From Taenia hydatigena (Eukaryota; Platyhelminthes; Cestoda; Cyclophyllidea; Taeniidae), in contig JADWOT020000009.1 of NCBI GenBank assembly GCA_036345935.2, positions 9,319,381 to 9,383,380 on the forward strand: 64,000 nucleotides of DNA, written 5' to 3'. The notes below the pieces were generated by a model. The model ran no database searches. It saw nothing but the letters and a program-made list of their open reading frames with translations, and had not been told where the DNA came from. Both the position numbers and the translations under genes were made by a program. Of the stretch, positions 12,403 to 23,972 are shown one piece after another; positions within the stretch are counted from its first letter, which is position 1; each line of letters begins with the position of its first letter.

Positions 12403-13560
12403 CTGAGGCGTGTCCAAAGTCCCAAGGTTGAGTTGCCACGGTAGAGTGAAGTTTGTAGGGAAAGGCAGTGTAAGCGCATTTAGTTATTTCATCTCCAATT
12501 TTGTGTAATGAATGGGTGACTTTTCCTGCAGAATTTTGTTGGAGACGAAGTCCCATCTCGCGTCTGTCAGGAATGGCATATTTTTGTTTTTAGCGAATCT
12601 CTCTTCGCATCCACTTGAACTGCATTTGCGGTATGTGGGGTGGCATTTGAACAAAGTATGCAAAGCCCTCGCACAAGACACCAGTAGGTGAAATTTGTTA
12701 GTTTGATTTGATTTCTCAAAACCGCTTTCTTCTGTTTATATGCCGAGTAAGAATTTCATGCAGAATCGCATCTCCACCTGTTTCGCGATCTTCAGGTTTA
12801 TCAGATCATGAAATGAAGGACGGTTATAGAAGAGATAGACAGACGCTTTCACAGCGTTTACTAGTGGAGTGCACGAATGTGTATCCCTCAGTTGCGTGTT
12901 CGATCTCCTTTGGGGTTGTCGCTTAATCCATCGAATCAAGAACTGAACGTGCGACTCCAACCGTCCCAAAACTGCACAGAGGTTGTCAGCCTTGACGCAA
13001 TGAAAAGACTCATAATGTTGGGAAGTTTGATAAGGACCAGGTGTTTTGTATAGATGTCTCAGGCGTGTTTCAAGTCCGAGAGTAGATTTGCGCTTAAGGA
13101 CGAGTGCTCTACAAAAATGATGAAGTTTATGGGGTAAAGTGGCGTCTCACTATAAGCAGGCTATCGCGCGTTTACCATTCAACCGTTTCAATCGCATTTG
13201 TCGGCAATTTGACTTAAATTACGCAGAATGTTTTCGTCCTGCAAGTTATCATCGTTTGTTTCACGACTGCTGAGTAATTCATAAACGACGCAAAAAGCGT
13301 ATAAGGCTTATCAGATGGTGGCATGACAAACGGTTAAGAAAAGCTAGGCGGACGTTCGCACAGCATTTATTGGTGGACTGCGAGAGTGCACACCCCTCAA
13401 ATAGGCATCATACCACATTTGAGGACTGTCAACTAGCACATCGAACGATAATCTGAACGTGAGATAAGCGTTGGAGGCTACCCGAAAGAGGTTGGCCTCT
13501 GTGCACTAAAAAGTATCAACACGTTGGAAAGGTTAACACTCGCATTTTTGGTCATCCTGT
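12403..13560 (+). repeat. Diverged internal tandem duplication in blocks R-S-T of U3
   Basis: The end of R at about 12403 (GCCTGAGGCGTGTCC) recurs near 13050 as GTCTCAGGCGTGTTTC. The following S/T segment at 12740-13020 recurs at 13275-13530, both with a TTATCAGAT string and the same CACAGCGTTTACTAGTGG-type text. The period is about 535-650 bp. U2 has a single copy. It is mirrored on the right arm, so it predates the inversion. Confidence 0.6.
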
Positions 13561-13809
13561 AGAGGTCCGACGGTCATAGGGCGAGGTCAATAATAATTTC
13601 CTGATTGACACGCCTGTAAATGCATTCTGACCTCCACTGTAACACTCCTGCCATCAAGTCGTGCGCTTATTGCTCAATTCAATTGCCCCATGCAGACATC
13701 CATCGACATCATCCTCTTAAGTTATTGAAAAGCGAGAATGGAGAAGAGGTATCTCGTGGATGCACGTCGCCTGACAGTCATTTGACGAACACTGAGCAAT
13801 CGTCAGTAG

Positions 13810-14076
13810 CAGCAATATGGAGGTGGCGTTTCTTCCATCTGCTCCAGCATCCATGTGCCCTCAGCCAGTCGCCAGTTCACTCCTGCCTCGCCTTCTGATG
13901 GTGACGGGGTCAGCTCTGTCGCCATCGCCTTTGCACCTGCTGCTGCCGCTGCTGCTGCTGCTGCTGCTGCCTCTGACATTGTGCACGGCATTGATGATAT
14001 GCCTGCTGCCACAAGCACTACTTCTGCCAACTTCCCTTCCAACGACGACGACGACGACGACGGCGAACTCGTGAGT
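13810..14076 (+). pseudogene. Exon-like block X in U3 with Ala/Asp tracts and GTGAGT donor
   Basis: The frame starting at 13855 reads through a GCT-rich stretch (about 13937-13971, a run of alanines), a conserved middle SDIVHGIDDMPAATSTT and a GAC tract (14044-14061, six aspartates) into GTGAGT at 14071-14076, in phase 0 as in U1. Upstream, the U1-like frame (IWRWRFFHLLQHPCALSQ) is in a different register, so U3 is frameshifted near 13895. The mirror copy differs by exactly three fewer alanine codons, so the frame is kept. Homopolymer-rich frames of this kind are common in eukaryotic proteins, but no family can be named. Confidence 0.4.
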
Positions 14077-17000
14077 GGGGCGCCCATTTTATCTTTATTC
14101 GTGTGATTAGAAATCCTTGCTCTCATCTAACGGCTGTGTGTTAGCTTGTCTGCATTCATGACTGCTACCATCTTCTATAACGGGTTGGAAACACTACTAC
14201 AGCTGTGCATGCGGATCGTCTCCTTTGTTGACTGGGTGCTTTGTGAGTGCTATTTCATTCATATCTGTTGATTTCGAGGGTGGTGGAATAATGGATGGAG
14301 AATGAGTTCGATCTGAGGCGAATTTTGGGTGTAGAGGGAACTACTTCAGACATGGTTGAACTGACCTGTTGAATTACCACCAGCCAATTCGTTGATGATC
14401 GTCTTCCATCCCACATTTCATCGTACTTAACAGTATGATGGTGTAGTTGTACATTGAATAATCTTCTGTTTCCCTTTAACATGGATTTGTCGCATCGCTA
14501 CTTCGTGTTTACGTCACGATTAAGCTGAATGTGTGAATAGCTGAGGACCGACTACATGCAATTTTAACTCCCCAAAATACCCTGCCAAGAGACAGGTTGC
14601 AGTGCGCAGTATCAAATGTTGTGACCACCATTCAACCTTGTTTTATCGACAACTTTTCCTCACAAACTCGTCGCAGTTGTGTGAATATCTGCGCTACCGA
14701 ATGAGCCGATTACAATTGCATTAGTAGCTTCCATTAGCGTTGGGACTTAAGTAAGGTAGGTGTGGAGGTGGTTTACATTACTTGAGTTGGGTTCACATCC
14801 ACCTACTGACCTAGTCATCTGTCTGAGGAAAGGCAGTGTTGCTGTTCCACCCTCGCGTCAATGTTTGCACGCTTCCTTCCGGTGCACTCTTGTATGAGTG
14901 TTTGATGAATAGCTGGGCGTCTCCTCTTTCACAGTGCACAGTGTAACACCAACTGCCTCCTTTCTTGACTTCTGCTGGCGTGTCTTCACTATTCTCCCTT
15001 CTTCAAAAGCAATTTAAGGCTTAGTAACTTGAGGGAAGTCTTCTCGGTCTAGTTAACAATCAAAACTTTGCAATGACCCTTGACTCTCACATAGTTGGTC
15101 TCTCACAGTGACCTAATCACGTCAACAACGCATCCCATTAAGGCAGTAACCAACGCTCCACTCTGCCCTTCGGTTGAATATGTATAGCTAATGTGAAAGT
15201 GATTGCACTCGGAAAAAATACATTGTAGGGATCCAATCGAAACTGTCCAAATTAAGTGGATGTGAGTGCGACCCACTTCCTCAAGTCAAGGAGAGTGGGA
15301 TTGCCACGGCTAAACGACACTACCAGCGTTTTATGAACAGTGCACATGGGAACGACCATTTTGGTAAGCGTTCCATACTCGCCGCCTTATCCCTCTGCCA
15401 CTATGGTTACTTGGTTTTGCCCCCTTTTGTCGAGGGCCGTCCGGCACGTGATGTTAGCCGTCCAGGGCGGTTTTGTCCTAAGACTGGTACATTCACCATG
15501 TTTTCATGCATTCGGCAGCACCCATAATGTAACCGCCCTAGGTCTGTCTGTTTTCTCCCTCCCAATCGGAGTAGTGCTGATTGTCCTTTTACTCCGCCCA
15601 CCTTAGTGCTTGCTCCGTACAAGTATGATCTAGCTGCCTTCTCATTGTTCCGAGTTTTAATCTACCCTCCTTCGAATCCACAAATCACGTCACTCCAACA
15701 CGTGTGTGATTATGGAGACAAGCTGCGCAGCCGAAGTTTAGCTGTTCAGTTTGTGTATGATTGGCTTGGTATTGGTACATCGCATGGCTAAGTGTTCCGC
15801 CGTGAGGTTGATCGTGCATGACATAGCGAGAGAAATGTGGTGGATGTGCATTCTGATTTTTGATTGTGAATCCAAAATTCATTTCCTTATTGCAAATCTG
15901 TGCAATATTGCTGGACGATCTGTGAAGCATGGAATCAAGTTGTGATCTATTAACACGAGGTTCTATTGCCGACTCTAAGTGCCCGCGAAAGGAAGAGTGT
16001 GTGAATTGACAGAACTGGAGGGTTGGGTGGTATGAAATTCAACAAAGGCAAATAGGGTAGATTCGAAGATTATGAATCCGACATTGACAGAAGCGTGCTG
16101 CATCATGCATCACTCGTAGCATGCGTTGTTTACGGAGGCTTGCTTCTTGACCCCTAACTGCCTATCGTTTCACTCATCTATAGCTGGAGATGCGCTACTT
16201 TGTGGCCGCTAAGTGCTATGGTCCAGATTCTTCGCCTCTATTCAGGACCGCTCTCTTCTCACCGAACAGGAAAGAGAGTTTCAAACAGAATGCCACCTAA
16301 GCACCTTTGCCCTTCTCTTCTCTCCTCACACCTCCATCTGTCAACTCCACCCCGCCTTCCCCACTCTGTTTATACTTCTTTATTTGCTCTCCTCACCTTA
16401 ACACAAAGTCATCAGCCTCGTTTCCTTCCCTTTGTTACATGACTTTAAACCTCTACTCGCTTCTCTAGCCCCTATCATACATACGCGTTTGTGGTTTCTC
16501 TTCTGTGAGCAGTTCTCGAGCTGTGGACCTACTCCGCCTCCCCCCTCTCCTCTCCACACTCATTCTACTGCTTGTCTCGATTCCAAGAAATGCTATGCCT
16601 CCCTCCTTTTACTTTAACTGATTTCCTTGTGTTTGTTCATTTAATACTGCAGTTGCGTGGGAACGTGCTCACAGTTACTCAGCGTGTCCGATTCCTTCAT
16701 GATTTTACCTCTTCCGTCTCCTCCTCTCACTTACACCTTTGACAAGCGTCGACTTTACTGACTGCTTCTCTCAACTCACCTTTTAGTAGCAAATCAACGT
16801 AGGGATTTAAGTTGAAATAGGTCTTCTGAGGCAATCTCACACCATGCTCCGGACATAGGTGACCTGATGCTAGGTGTTGCCCAGGGTCTCTGGTACCCTT
16901 ATTTGTGAATTCGAAAACATCCCTTAAGTTGGCGACTTCCAGACTGCCAAACAGTTGAGGCCACGTGGAAGGACTCCGATGCCACCATCATAGGTCCATC

Positions 17001-17450
17001 CACTTATTTAAGAATAAAAATTCGCAGTCACACTGGACGTTTCCAGGGAGGAACAGGAGACGCACGGTTGGCATGATGATGATACAAGCTTGAACGGCTT
17101 TGATTCGGGCCATGCAATTCAACCAGGGTTCAGCGTTCACCCTGCTACTTGAATGAGTGTAATGTGCAATGCAGTGAAGATGACGAAATGTGTGAAGCAG
17201 TTGGCGCGTGCTGGTGTCGAGAAACGAGTGGTGGACTTCTAACCTGCTTTAACTGACCCAGTTACCGTTGCTGCTGTGTCGAAGACTGCGTCAAGTGTAG
17301 CGTGATTTACGACCTGTCAACGCATTTGGGATGGCAGTGCAACGCAAGTCATGTCAAAAGGTGTGTGTTGAGTCAGAAATATCACCTCCTGTTGATAAGA
17401 GTTTGAAAAGTGGAGTTAATTTTGAATGAATTCCACAAAGTTGTCCTGTA

Positions 17451-17451
<1 letters not shown>

Positions 17452-17490
<39 letters not shown>
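17452..17490 (+). repeat. (CTG)13 microsatellite in block F
   Basis: Thirteen uninterrupted CTG triplets, against nine CAG at 29589-29615 on the opposite arm. U5 has only CTGCTGCTG at the corresponding place (near 42918) and U6 has none. The tract therefore expanded within U3 and has changed length since the arms were copied. Confidence 0.95.
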
Positions 17491-20459
17491 AACGCGACTG
17501 AAATGACCTGGATTGTGGTGAAGCTATCCAAATACATCATACTTGGTTGGCCACTGCATTGCAAAGGCAAACATAGAAGGTATTATCCTGCATTAGTCGA
17601 TTTGCTTGTAGACAGATTTGGAGAAATTGTAATTACTTGAAGTCTCGGACAATCCACTCAACAAAGTGGAATCACTTCTGTTGAGATAGTAAGCCACCAT
17701 CCAAGATGGACATTCCGTCCCTAACTGAGAACGGTTGTTCAAGAATAAAGAGGCGGATTTTCAAATGCAGGCATCAGACATAAAAATTCGTTTGGGAATG
17801 TAGATGGGAGGAAACGATAAGCTTCTGGTTTACTCAGAGGAGCATAAGCACCATTTCCTCCCCTGTGCTGAAATTCTTAATGCTAATAGAAACGTGTAAA
17901 ATCTGGCGATGTCGTGTATTTGTGCACTTTGAATGCTGGATCCACTACTGTTCAAGCGTCGGATATCATGTCATCAACATCGTCCACATGTACTTTCTAG
18001 GTGCCCTGTTTTACGTCGAACGTTCCAGTGACACGACCTCAGTGATCAGTGGAACGAAATGAGCGTTGTTTCTAAGATGCCACTTCATAGTTAGTCAGGC
18101 ACCCAGTCACCGCTATCACTCACCCCAGTCTGACGTGACTAACCGGGCGTGGATCATCGTAATGACGGATTGATAAACCCTGTGGCGATGGAGGGAGGGC
18201 GTGTGCTTAGGATGTGAGAACATGTGGTGACTTCAAACAGGGAGATTGTAAATGAATTCAGTTCTTAAAACCACCCCAATCCTCTTCTCTGAGAATGGCT
18301 TAAATGCTAAAGCCAAAAACATCGGCTTTGAACTATCTAAAAATATTTATTTACAGAACTGGATTCGGTATCTGTGTGAGGATGTCAGTCAGGTGAACAT
18401 GCAAATACCACTTCCACCTCTCAATCGGCTGGTCAGCTGGCATTGTAGTGAGAGCAATGTGGCAAGGAGGTGAGAACGAACCGCTATCCCAAGAAAGTGT
18501 TCTATTTTACGTTCCTCATTTAGTGACTCCCCCTTTAGACCAGCAATCGAATTCGTGATAACATGCACACTTCCCTTCTCCCCAATGTACTTCTCGAATC
18601 CGATGAATGTCCTGCTTTTGCACTGAAAATATTCCCTACGTTCCCTTCCCTAATCTTACCACCTGACGTGCTCTGTCCACCTTGTGGATTGAGATTTCTA
18701 AAACACTCATCCAGGGACTCCCGCTGAATGCAGACAGTAAAGTACCACTAAGCCAGAGATATAGTCATTCCGGCAGTGAGCCAGTGCATAGTACCAGAGT
18801 CAGTTTACTACATCTTGTGTCGGTTTGATTGAGATTTGACTCCGCCTTCTCAGAGAATCAATCACTCGAACATCTCATGCCAGTGCTTCCTGCACACCCA
18901 GCCTGACGAGCTTGAACCTCACTCCAGGACATCAACACATCTACCGCCTCAGGCGAACACCAGCCAGATATTTGTTGAGCAACAGATGATAATAACTTAC
19001 TTGTCTAGCGTGATACTCCAGCACCAAGGTGTTGCACTCTCAGACTAAGTTCTTCATGTTGTGGATAGTCTTAGTCCCCAAATCATTCCATTCGTAGCTT
19101 TCAAACCGATCCCCCCTCTTTTCGCAGGCATTTCCAACCTCCATACAACTGTAGGTGCAGCGATCCTAGTCTTCCCGTTAGGCTATGATTTTATTTCTCA
19201 ACCCGGATAAGGATTGCATCATTAAAATGACTCTCGATGATTGACGTGCATCCTGATGGAGTCAAATGCTGATCGAGAAGAGCAAAGTGGGCGGCTTCAG
19301 CATTCCCAAAGACGTTACATTTCCACTTCAACCTCACCATTCCCAGTTCTCCTCTACTTCAGTCTGCAAACATCTTACTCTGTATCTTACAAGTGAGGAG
19401 AGTAGTCTGTTCACTGAATGGTGGGCTGATCTAGCTAATTTCCTTCTTTCGGAAATGTGCTGGGATAAATTCTCGTGGAGCGATGGCATTTTGACTCGTC
19501 TCAAGTCTACTTTGAAAGTGGCTGCATTCATCATTACCATTTTATCAAGTTGGATCCTGTTGCTTCAGGGGAGAAAACTCTCACCCAACAGTTGGTGAGT
19601 TGAGTGATCGAGTCAGCATTTGGGTCATTCGACTTAATCCTCTTCCAGACCTTATTCACTCCACGCAAGGCGCCTCGTGGCGGTTTGCTAAGAACACTCA
19701 AAATAAGACCTTCGAGACGTATTTTCCAATGTGGTCGCGATTTCTTCGTGGCTAGTGGTGTTGCTGGGCCACAACCATCCATTTCACTCTTTCTTTCGCC
19801 AAACCAATGTCTTCTGCGTCAATTTTTCTGACACGGCAAAACAAACAACCGTTCCCACTGTCCTCTTCTCCAGACACAAGGCTGAAAGTGTTCTAAAAAT
19901 GCTCCAATACACCCTTGTATAGCCCATGAAATTGGAAATTCTGTGACCTCACATGTGACAAAATGACTTCTTCTCTCTCGGCGTGTATTCTTCATTTTCC
20001 ACCTTTAAGGCGGATTCACGCATAGGTTTGGAGCAAACCTGATGTTGCATTCCGGTTTCATAAAGGGCACTCCAAACTCGAGGGGCGGTTACGCTCTTGG
20101 GCAAATTAATGCAATGCAAGAACAATCTACTTGTCAAAGCCATGTCGCAGGTCTGCACAACATTCTTCATTCACTCTCGCGCAAACCGTCTTAATTCAGA
20201 CGGCTCCTCACCCTTTTACCTCAACCGATCACTTCGCTGTCCCGTCTAGCAGACAAACATTCTCGTTGCAATAGTGTGACCAATGCACGAGGATTGATGA
20301 GTTGTTGACTGACGGAATCAAGTGGCCACTGGTCCAGGTCAAACTGCCGTGTTGCCTTACCAAATCTCGTGGACAAATCCTCAACGAGTCCGCAAATAAA
20401 CGCTGCCTACATGACTGGGTTAATTAAATTTCTTAACTAGCGGGAACACATGTGCGTGA

Positions 20460-21060
20460 AAAACACTGCATTAAGGTGAATGGAGTCCTAATTTCTGGCT
20501 TGTGAGCACCAATGACAAGACGTGCTTGTGCACAGCCTTGCGTCTTAGGAATCCACCAGACCTTTGGGTCGCGTGCATCCAAAGTGGAATTTCGTGGCAA
20601 GACTCAAGCTTTCGTACCAAACATACTACTCTCATTCCTCGGTGTAGTCATGTCATTTTCAAATTGTCAAGGCAAGTTATAAGTGGTATCATAGTGGCAT
20701 CCATTTCTAACACTATCCTACACGTAGTAGAGGCCTCAAATGCTACCCCAATCCCCTTAGATTGCACGAATAGTACCAAGGATACAAATGGAGTCCACTC
20801 TGCTAGCGAATTCGAGAGTTGACACAGTGTTCCGGCCACATACAAATGAAGAAGACGAGAAGGAGGAGTTCAAGTGTGCTGCTGAGCCGATGGTCTTGGA
20901 CTGTCCTCAACTTCATTTCCGTCCTATCAATGCCAACAAAGACGGTGGTGGTGATTTCCTAGGTTCAATCGCCAATTCCATCGTCATTTTCTTACTGAAA
21001 TTCTTTTTTAAATTATACTGGTAACTGCAACCCACTACCACGCAGTCCACTCATGCGCAA
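20460..21060 (+). other. U3-private segment with two overlapping plus-strand frames
   Basis: No counterpart is seen in U2, U5, U6 or U7 at this place. The plus strand has staggered open frames at 20502-20822 (106 codons) and 20788-21024 (78 codons), with a third just beyond at 21053-21334 (93 codons), each in a different register. The 20788 frame has an acidic stretch (EEDEKEEFK) and a hydrophobic end (SIVIFLLKFFFKLYW). A piece resembling 21060-21120 (SST.TVPVSPS in frame) recurs near 25021-25085 on the minus strand. It could be a broken gene or an inserted fragment. I recognise no product. Confidence 0.35.
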
Positions 21061-21956
21061 TATCCATTGCCACCGTCTCCCCACTATCTCATCGACGAAA
21101 ACGGTCCCCGTGAGCCCATCTCTTTATTCCCACCCCACTGATTATTTAGAGCTGCAGCGAGCCACCACCATAAACGCACACCCTCCCTTCCGAATCAGCA
21201 TCTCAGAAGTGGTCGTCATTGCATTACCATCCCCAGAATATAGACTGTTAGACCGATACTTCCTTACGCCACCACGAGTTCACTGCGAGACTCATCCAGA
21301 CTCAAACCTAGTTCATCTTCCCACGGTCTTGTAGTTGGGTGAAACTAAAGTCACGCTGACCCTCCCAAACCGTTCACAGAGTTTAAGGCAGTGTCGTGAC
21401 CTTCTTCCACGATGAGCACACGTGCAACCTCCATCTCCGTATCCTCGGTAGTAATTTCAATGATAGTTGGGTAGAGGGGCTGTAAGGTGGCTGTGCTAAG
21501 CTCCAGGTTGTGGTTTAGTATAGTATAAGTACAGTCCCGCTAAAAACCTACCCAATGCTGTCCTCTCATGATTATTCATTCTGTAGAATACCTTCCACAA
21601 TCTAATTTAGTTTACTGCACTCACTTCTGAATCAGCATCTAAAAATATTTTTTCATTCATTACCTGGTACTTTGCTTATTGTTTCAACGCCACGAAAATG
21701 GTTGTATTTTGTGTTGATTTTGGCGGATGCGGTTTCCTCAACCTCGTATAATTAATGATGCGGACACTCTGGTAGCGGTCATGGTGTTAGCCATTTAAGT
21801 GGATTAATCAGGCGGCCTAATGCGCTTGGAGCCGTTCACGGGCGTGCTGCAATCCTGTGTTAGTGTTTACGTAACCTGGTTTCATCATTTCGCCTCTCAT
21901 TTGGCACTGACAGTATTGTTTGGCAGACGATTTCTCGCCAGGCGCGTATCCATTGC

Positions 21957-22009
21957 ATATGTGTAGAGCATATGATTTTGGAAGAACTTGCAAAACTGTG
22001 TGCTGGCGA
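21957..22009. other. 53 bp linker at the inverted-repeat junction
   Basis: This lies between the inner edge of the left arm (21956) and the edge of the secondary inverted repeat (22010). It matches neither the continuation of U3 seen at 25116 nor the X block after 434. Its edge forms CATATG-TGTAGAG-CATATG (21955-21973), a short inverted repeat. Such filler is typical of end joining, but its source is unknown. Confidence 0.6.
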
Positions 22010-22443
22010 TGGAGTGCAGATTGACAAAAGTGGTGCCCGTGGCGACAGAGGCGTCTGCAATGCACTGCACCATGTCGGAGACAACAATAACACCAGTGGT
22101 GCCAATAGACTTGTCATCCTCATTATCTGGGGCGAGGCAAGCGTGAACTGTCGACTGGCAGAGAGCACGTGAATATTCGAATGGGTGGAATGGACATCTC
22201 CTCCAAATTGTTTGGTGCACGTCTCAGATTCACTAAGCGGTTGTCAGACACTGAGCACCTACGGCATACCTCTTCTTAAGCAGCGATGTTCACTAAAGAA
22301 CCATTATCGGCATAACATCTCAGAATCAAATGCCTTGCATTGGCCTACCCTCTACAAGCCAATCAAAATACACTTCAATCTTCCATAACATGGTCATCCT
22401 TTTAATTACACAGAGATTAACACACTCTGGATGGTATTAGTGT
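22010..22443 (-). repeat. Secondary inverted repeat, right copy
   Basis: Reverse complement of 1-434, with paired coordinates summing to 22444. On the minus strand it carries the end of block T and exon-like block X of U4. The donor GTGAGT is lost because the match stops just before it, at the linker. Beyond 22443 the sequence stays recognisably blocks T, S and R in reverse, so the partner of this repeat may continue past the left edge of the window. Confidence 0.85.
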
Positions 22444-23972
22444 GCTTTAAGACTCAGACGCTTATCGCACGTTCAGTTTTTCATTCAGTGTATTAGGTGG
22501 TGCCCAACAAAGGAGATATAGCACCCGTCCTTGGAGTGCACGTTCTCACAGTCAACCAGCAAACACAGTGCAATCTCTCAAACACTGCCAACTTTTAAAC
22601 AAGTTGGAGATGACTGCAATAGAAAAGGTTAAACACCAAGCTTATGGTGTGAAAGTGCAACTCCGATGGCAAGAAGTCAGCATTTTGGAAGAATCGACCA
22701 CTCGATTTCGGTTGAAGACTAACATAATCATCAAGCGCCTGACTCTTCTAAAACTCTTCATCATTCCAAGGCCTGGGAAGCCTATTTTGCTTTCTCCATC
22801 AAGTAAAGGAAGGAAGAATGCAAAAGATAAAAGATGTGGTTTTGCATGAATTAATCACTCGTGGCAAGGACAAGCGACGTTAGCTTTCAGAGAGCAGAAC
22901 AAACTGACAAATTTTGCTGAACGGCACCTTGAATAAGAGGCACGTGTTGTTATTCAACGGCTACTCTACGCATCGCAAATGCGCTAAAAGCCAACAAAAT
23001 GTCCCTTCTGACGGACACACGTGAAAAGTATGCCTATTACAAAATTCTGCAAGGAAAGTTCCACAATTTTTGTCCAAAATGGGGGGAACTTAACTAAAAA
23101 GCGTTCACATCTCCAATGCCCACAAACTTCACTATTCTTTCAATGCAAAATTGTGCATAAGCGCAAAGCAGCCTTTGGACTTTAGGCACGCATAGACATC
23201 TGTTCGATACATCTGTGTCTCTTAGCTACTTCTGACCAAGTGTGCGGGCAATCATTAATAAGTAAGGAACAGTAAATATGGGATGAAGCGATCATTAATT
23301 CGTCCCTTTCGTGACAATACGGTTGGGGAAGGGAGTGAATGACTGCACATGTCGTCGATACATGATACTCCCAAATGCATAGCAGTACCGCCATTTATGA
23401 TCAGACGTGATTGACCATTTGGCTCCGTTCGACACTTAACCATGAGAACACAAGAGTACAGCGGATGCAATGCTCATTTTGACTTCGGTGTAAGGATAAC
23501 TGCAAAATGAACTGAGGGCATATATTTACCTACTATTTCATTTTTTAAAATAATTGCGTAGAAAAAGGTCTGACACGGCTGTTCATTGCGTCGTGTGGTA
23601 CTTGTACCGGAGACCGCTTACACACACATCCACGTCCACGTTTGAGTCCACACGGTGGCCACATAGCTCTGTGAACTTCCAAATCGAAGTTGCATGGCGT
23701 CAGTTCATAAGTTTGCACTCAAAAACTTTTACGTCCTCGACCAGGCCATGTGTGGAAATGGGCCTAGTGAGCATGGGGTACGTTGCACAGGTAAGAAAGC
23801 GGACAGGCATCTATTTTACCGCCGATGGCATGCAAATATGCACATCCGTACACTGAAAAGGATATACTTCTACACGCCGAGAAATAGATCACGCTTAGGT
23901 CACCCGTTCCTTAGGGGATGTTCGTTGATTAACAAATTGTGCACAGGAGGAGGTGGAGGGTAAAACAACGCC
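22010..23972 (-). repeat. Macrosatellite unit U4 (reverse, first part only)
   Basis: On the minus strand: P (from 23972, GTGCACAGGAGGAGG seen on the plus strand near 23941), Q with its TACACCGAAGTCAAAATG anchor near 23493, R (about 23180-23300), S (22900-23150), T (22440-22700) and X (22010-22220). It is then cut by the linker. Its X/T part is nearly identical to the start of U1, not to U3, so it is probably the next copy of a U1-like unit in the ancestral order. Confidence 0.7.

Larger units (their letters stand above)
6226..21956 (+). repeat. Left arm of 15.7 kb inverted repeat
   Basis: The reverse complement of this stretch is found at 25117-40852. Paired coordinates sum to 47073 near the centre, 47067 around 14-17 kb, 47058 around 12-13.8 kb and about 47075-47078 further out, so only a few small indels separate the arms. 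Identity is about 98-99% over most of the length. It drops to roughly 87% in the outermost 75 bases (6226-6300), which may mark the end of a gene-conversion tract. The inner edge is sharp: both arms share CGTATCCATTGC and then diverge. The arm contains U2 and the visible part of U3. Confidence 0.95.
11602..21956 (+). repeat. Macrosatellite unit U3, cut at the inverted-repeat centre
   Basis: Blocks: P (11602-11850), Q (11850-12180), R (12220-12430), S with a local duplication (12440-13560), T (13280-13600), X (13800-14110), U (14270-14620), V (14680-14860), W (14900-15200), A (15240-15500), B (15500-15800), pre-C (15800-16180), C (16190-16440), D (16440-16800), E (16800-17230), F (17230-17720), G (17720-18170), I (18170-18490), J (18490-18860), K (18860-19090), H (19090-20250), a private segment (20460-21060) and L (21200-21956). 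It stops inside L, where the left arm ends. On the reverse copy the same unit continues to its end, giving a full length of 11.48 kb. No intact gene is recognised. Confidence 0.75.

Noticed and set aside
12890..12915. GTTCGATCTC as a tRNA-type internal promoter box of a SINE
   Set aside because: No matching A box at the right distance, no poly-A or simple tail, and the copy in U2 (TTAGATCTCC) does not keep it.
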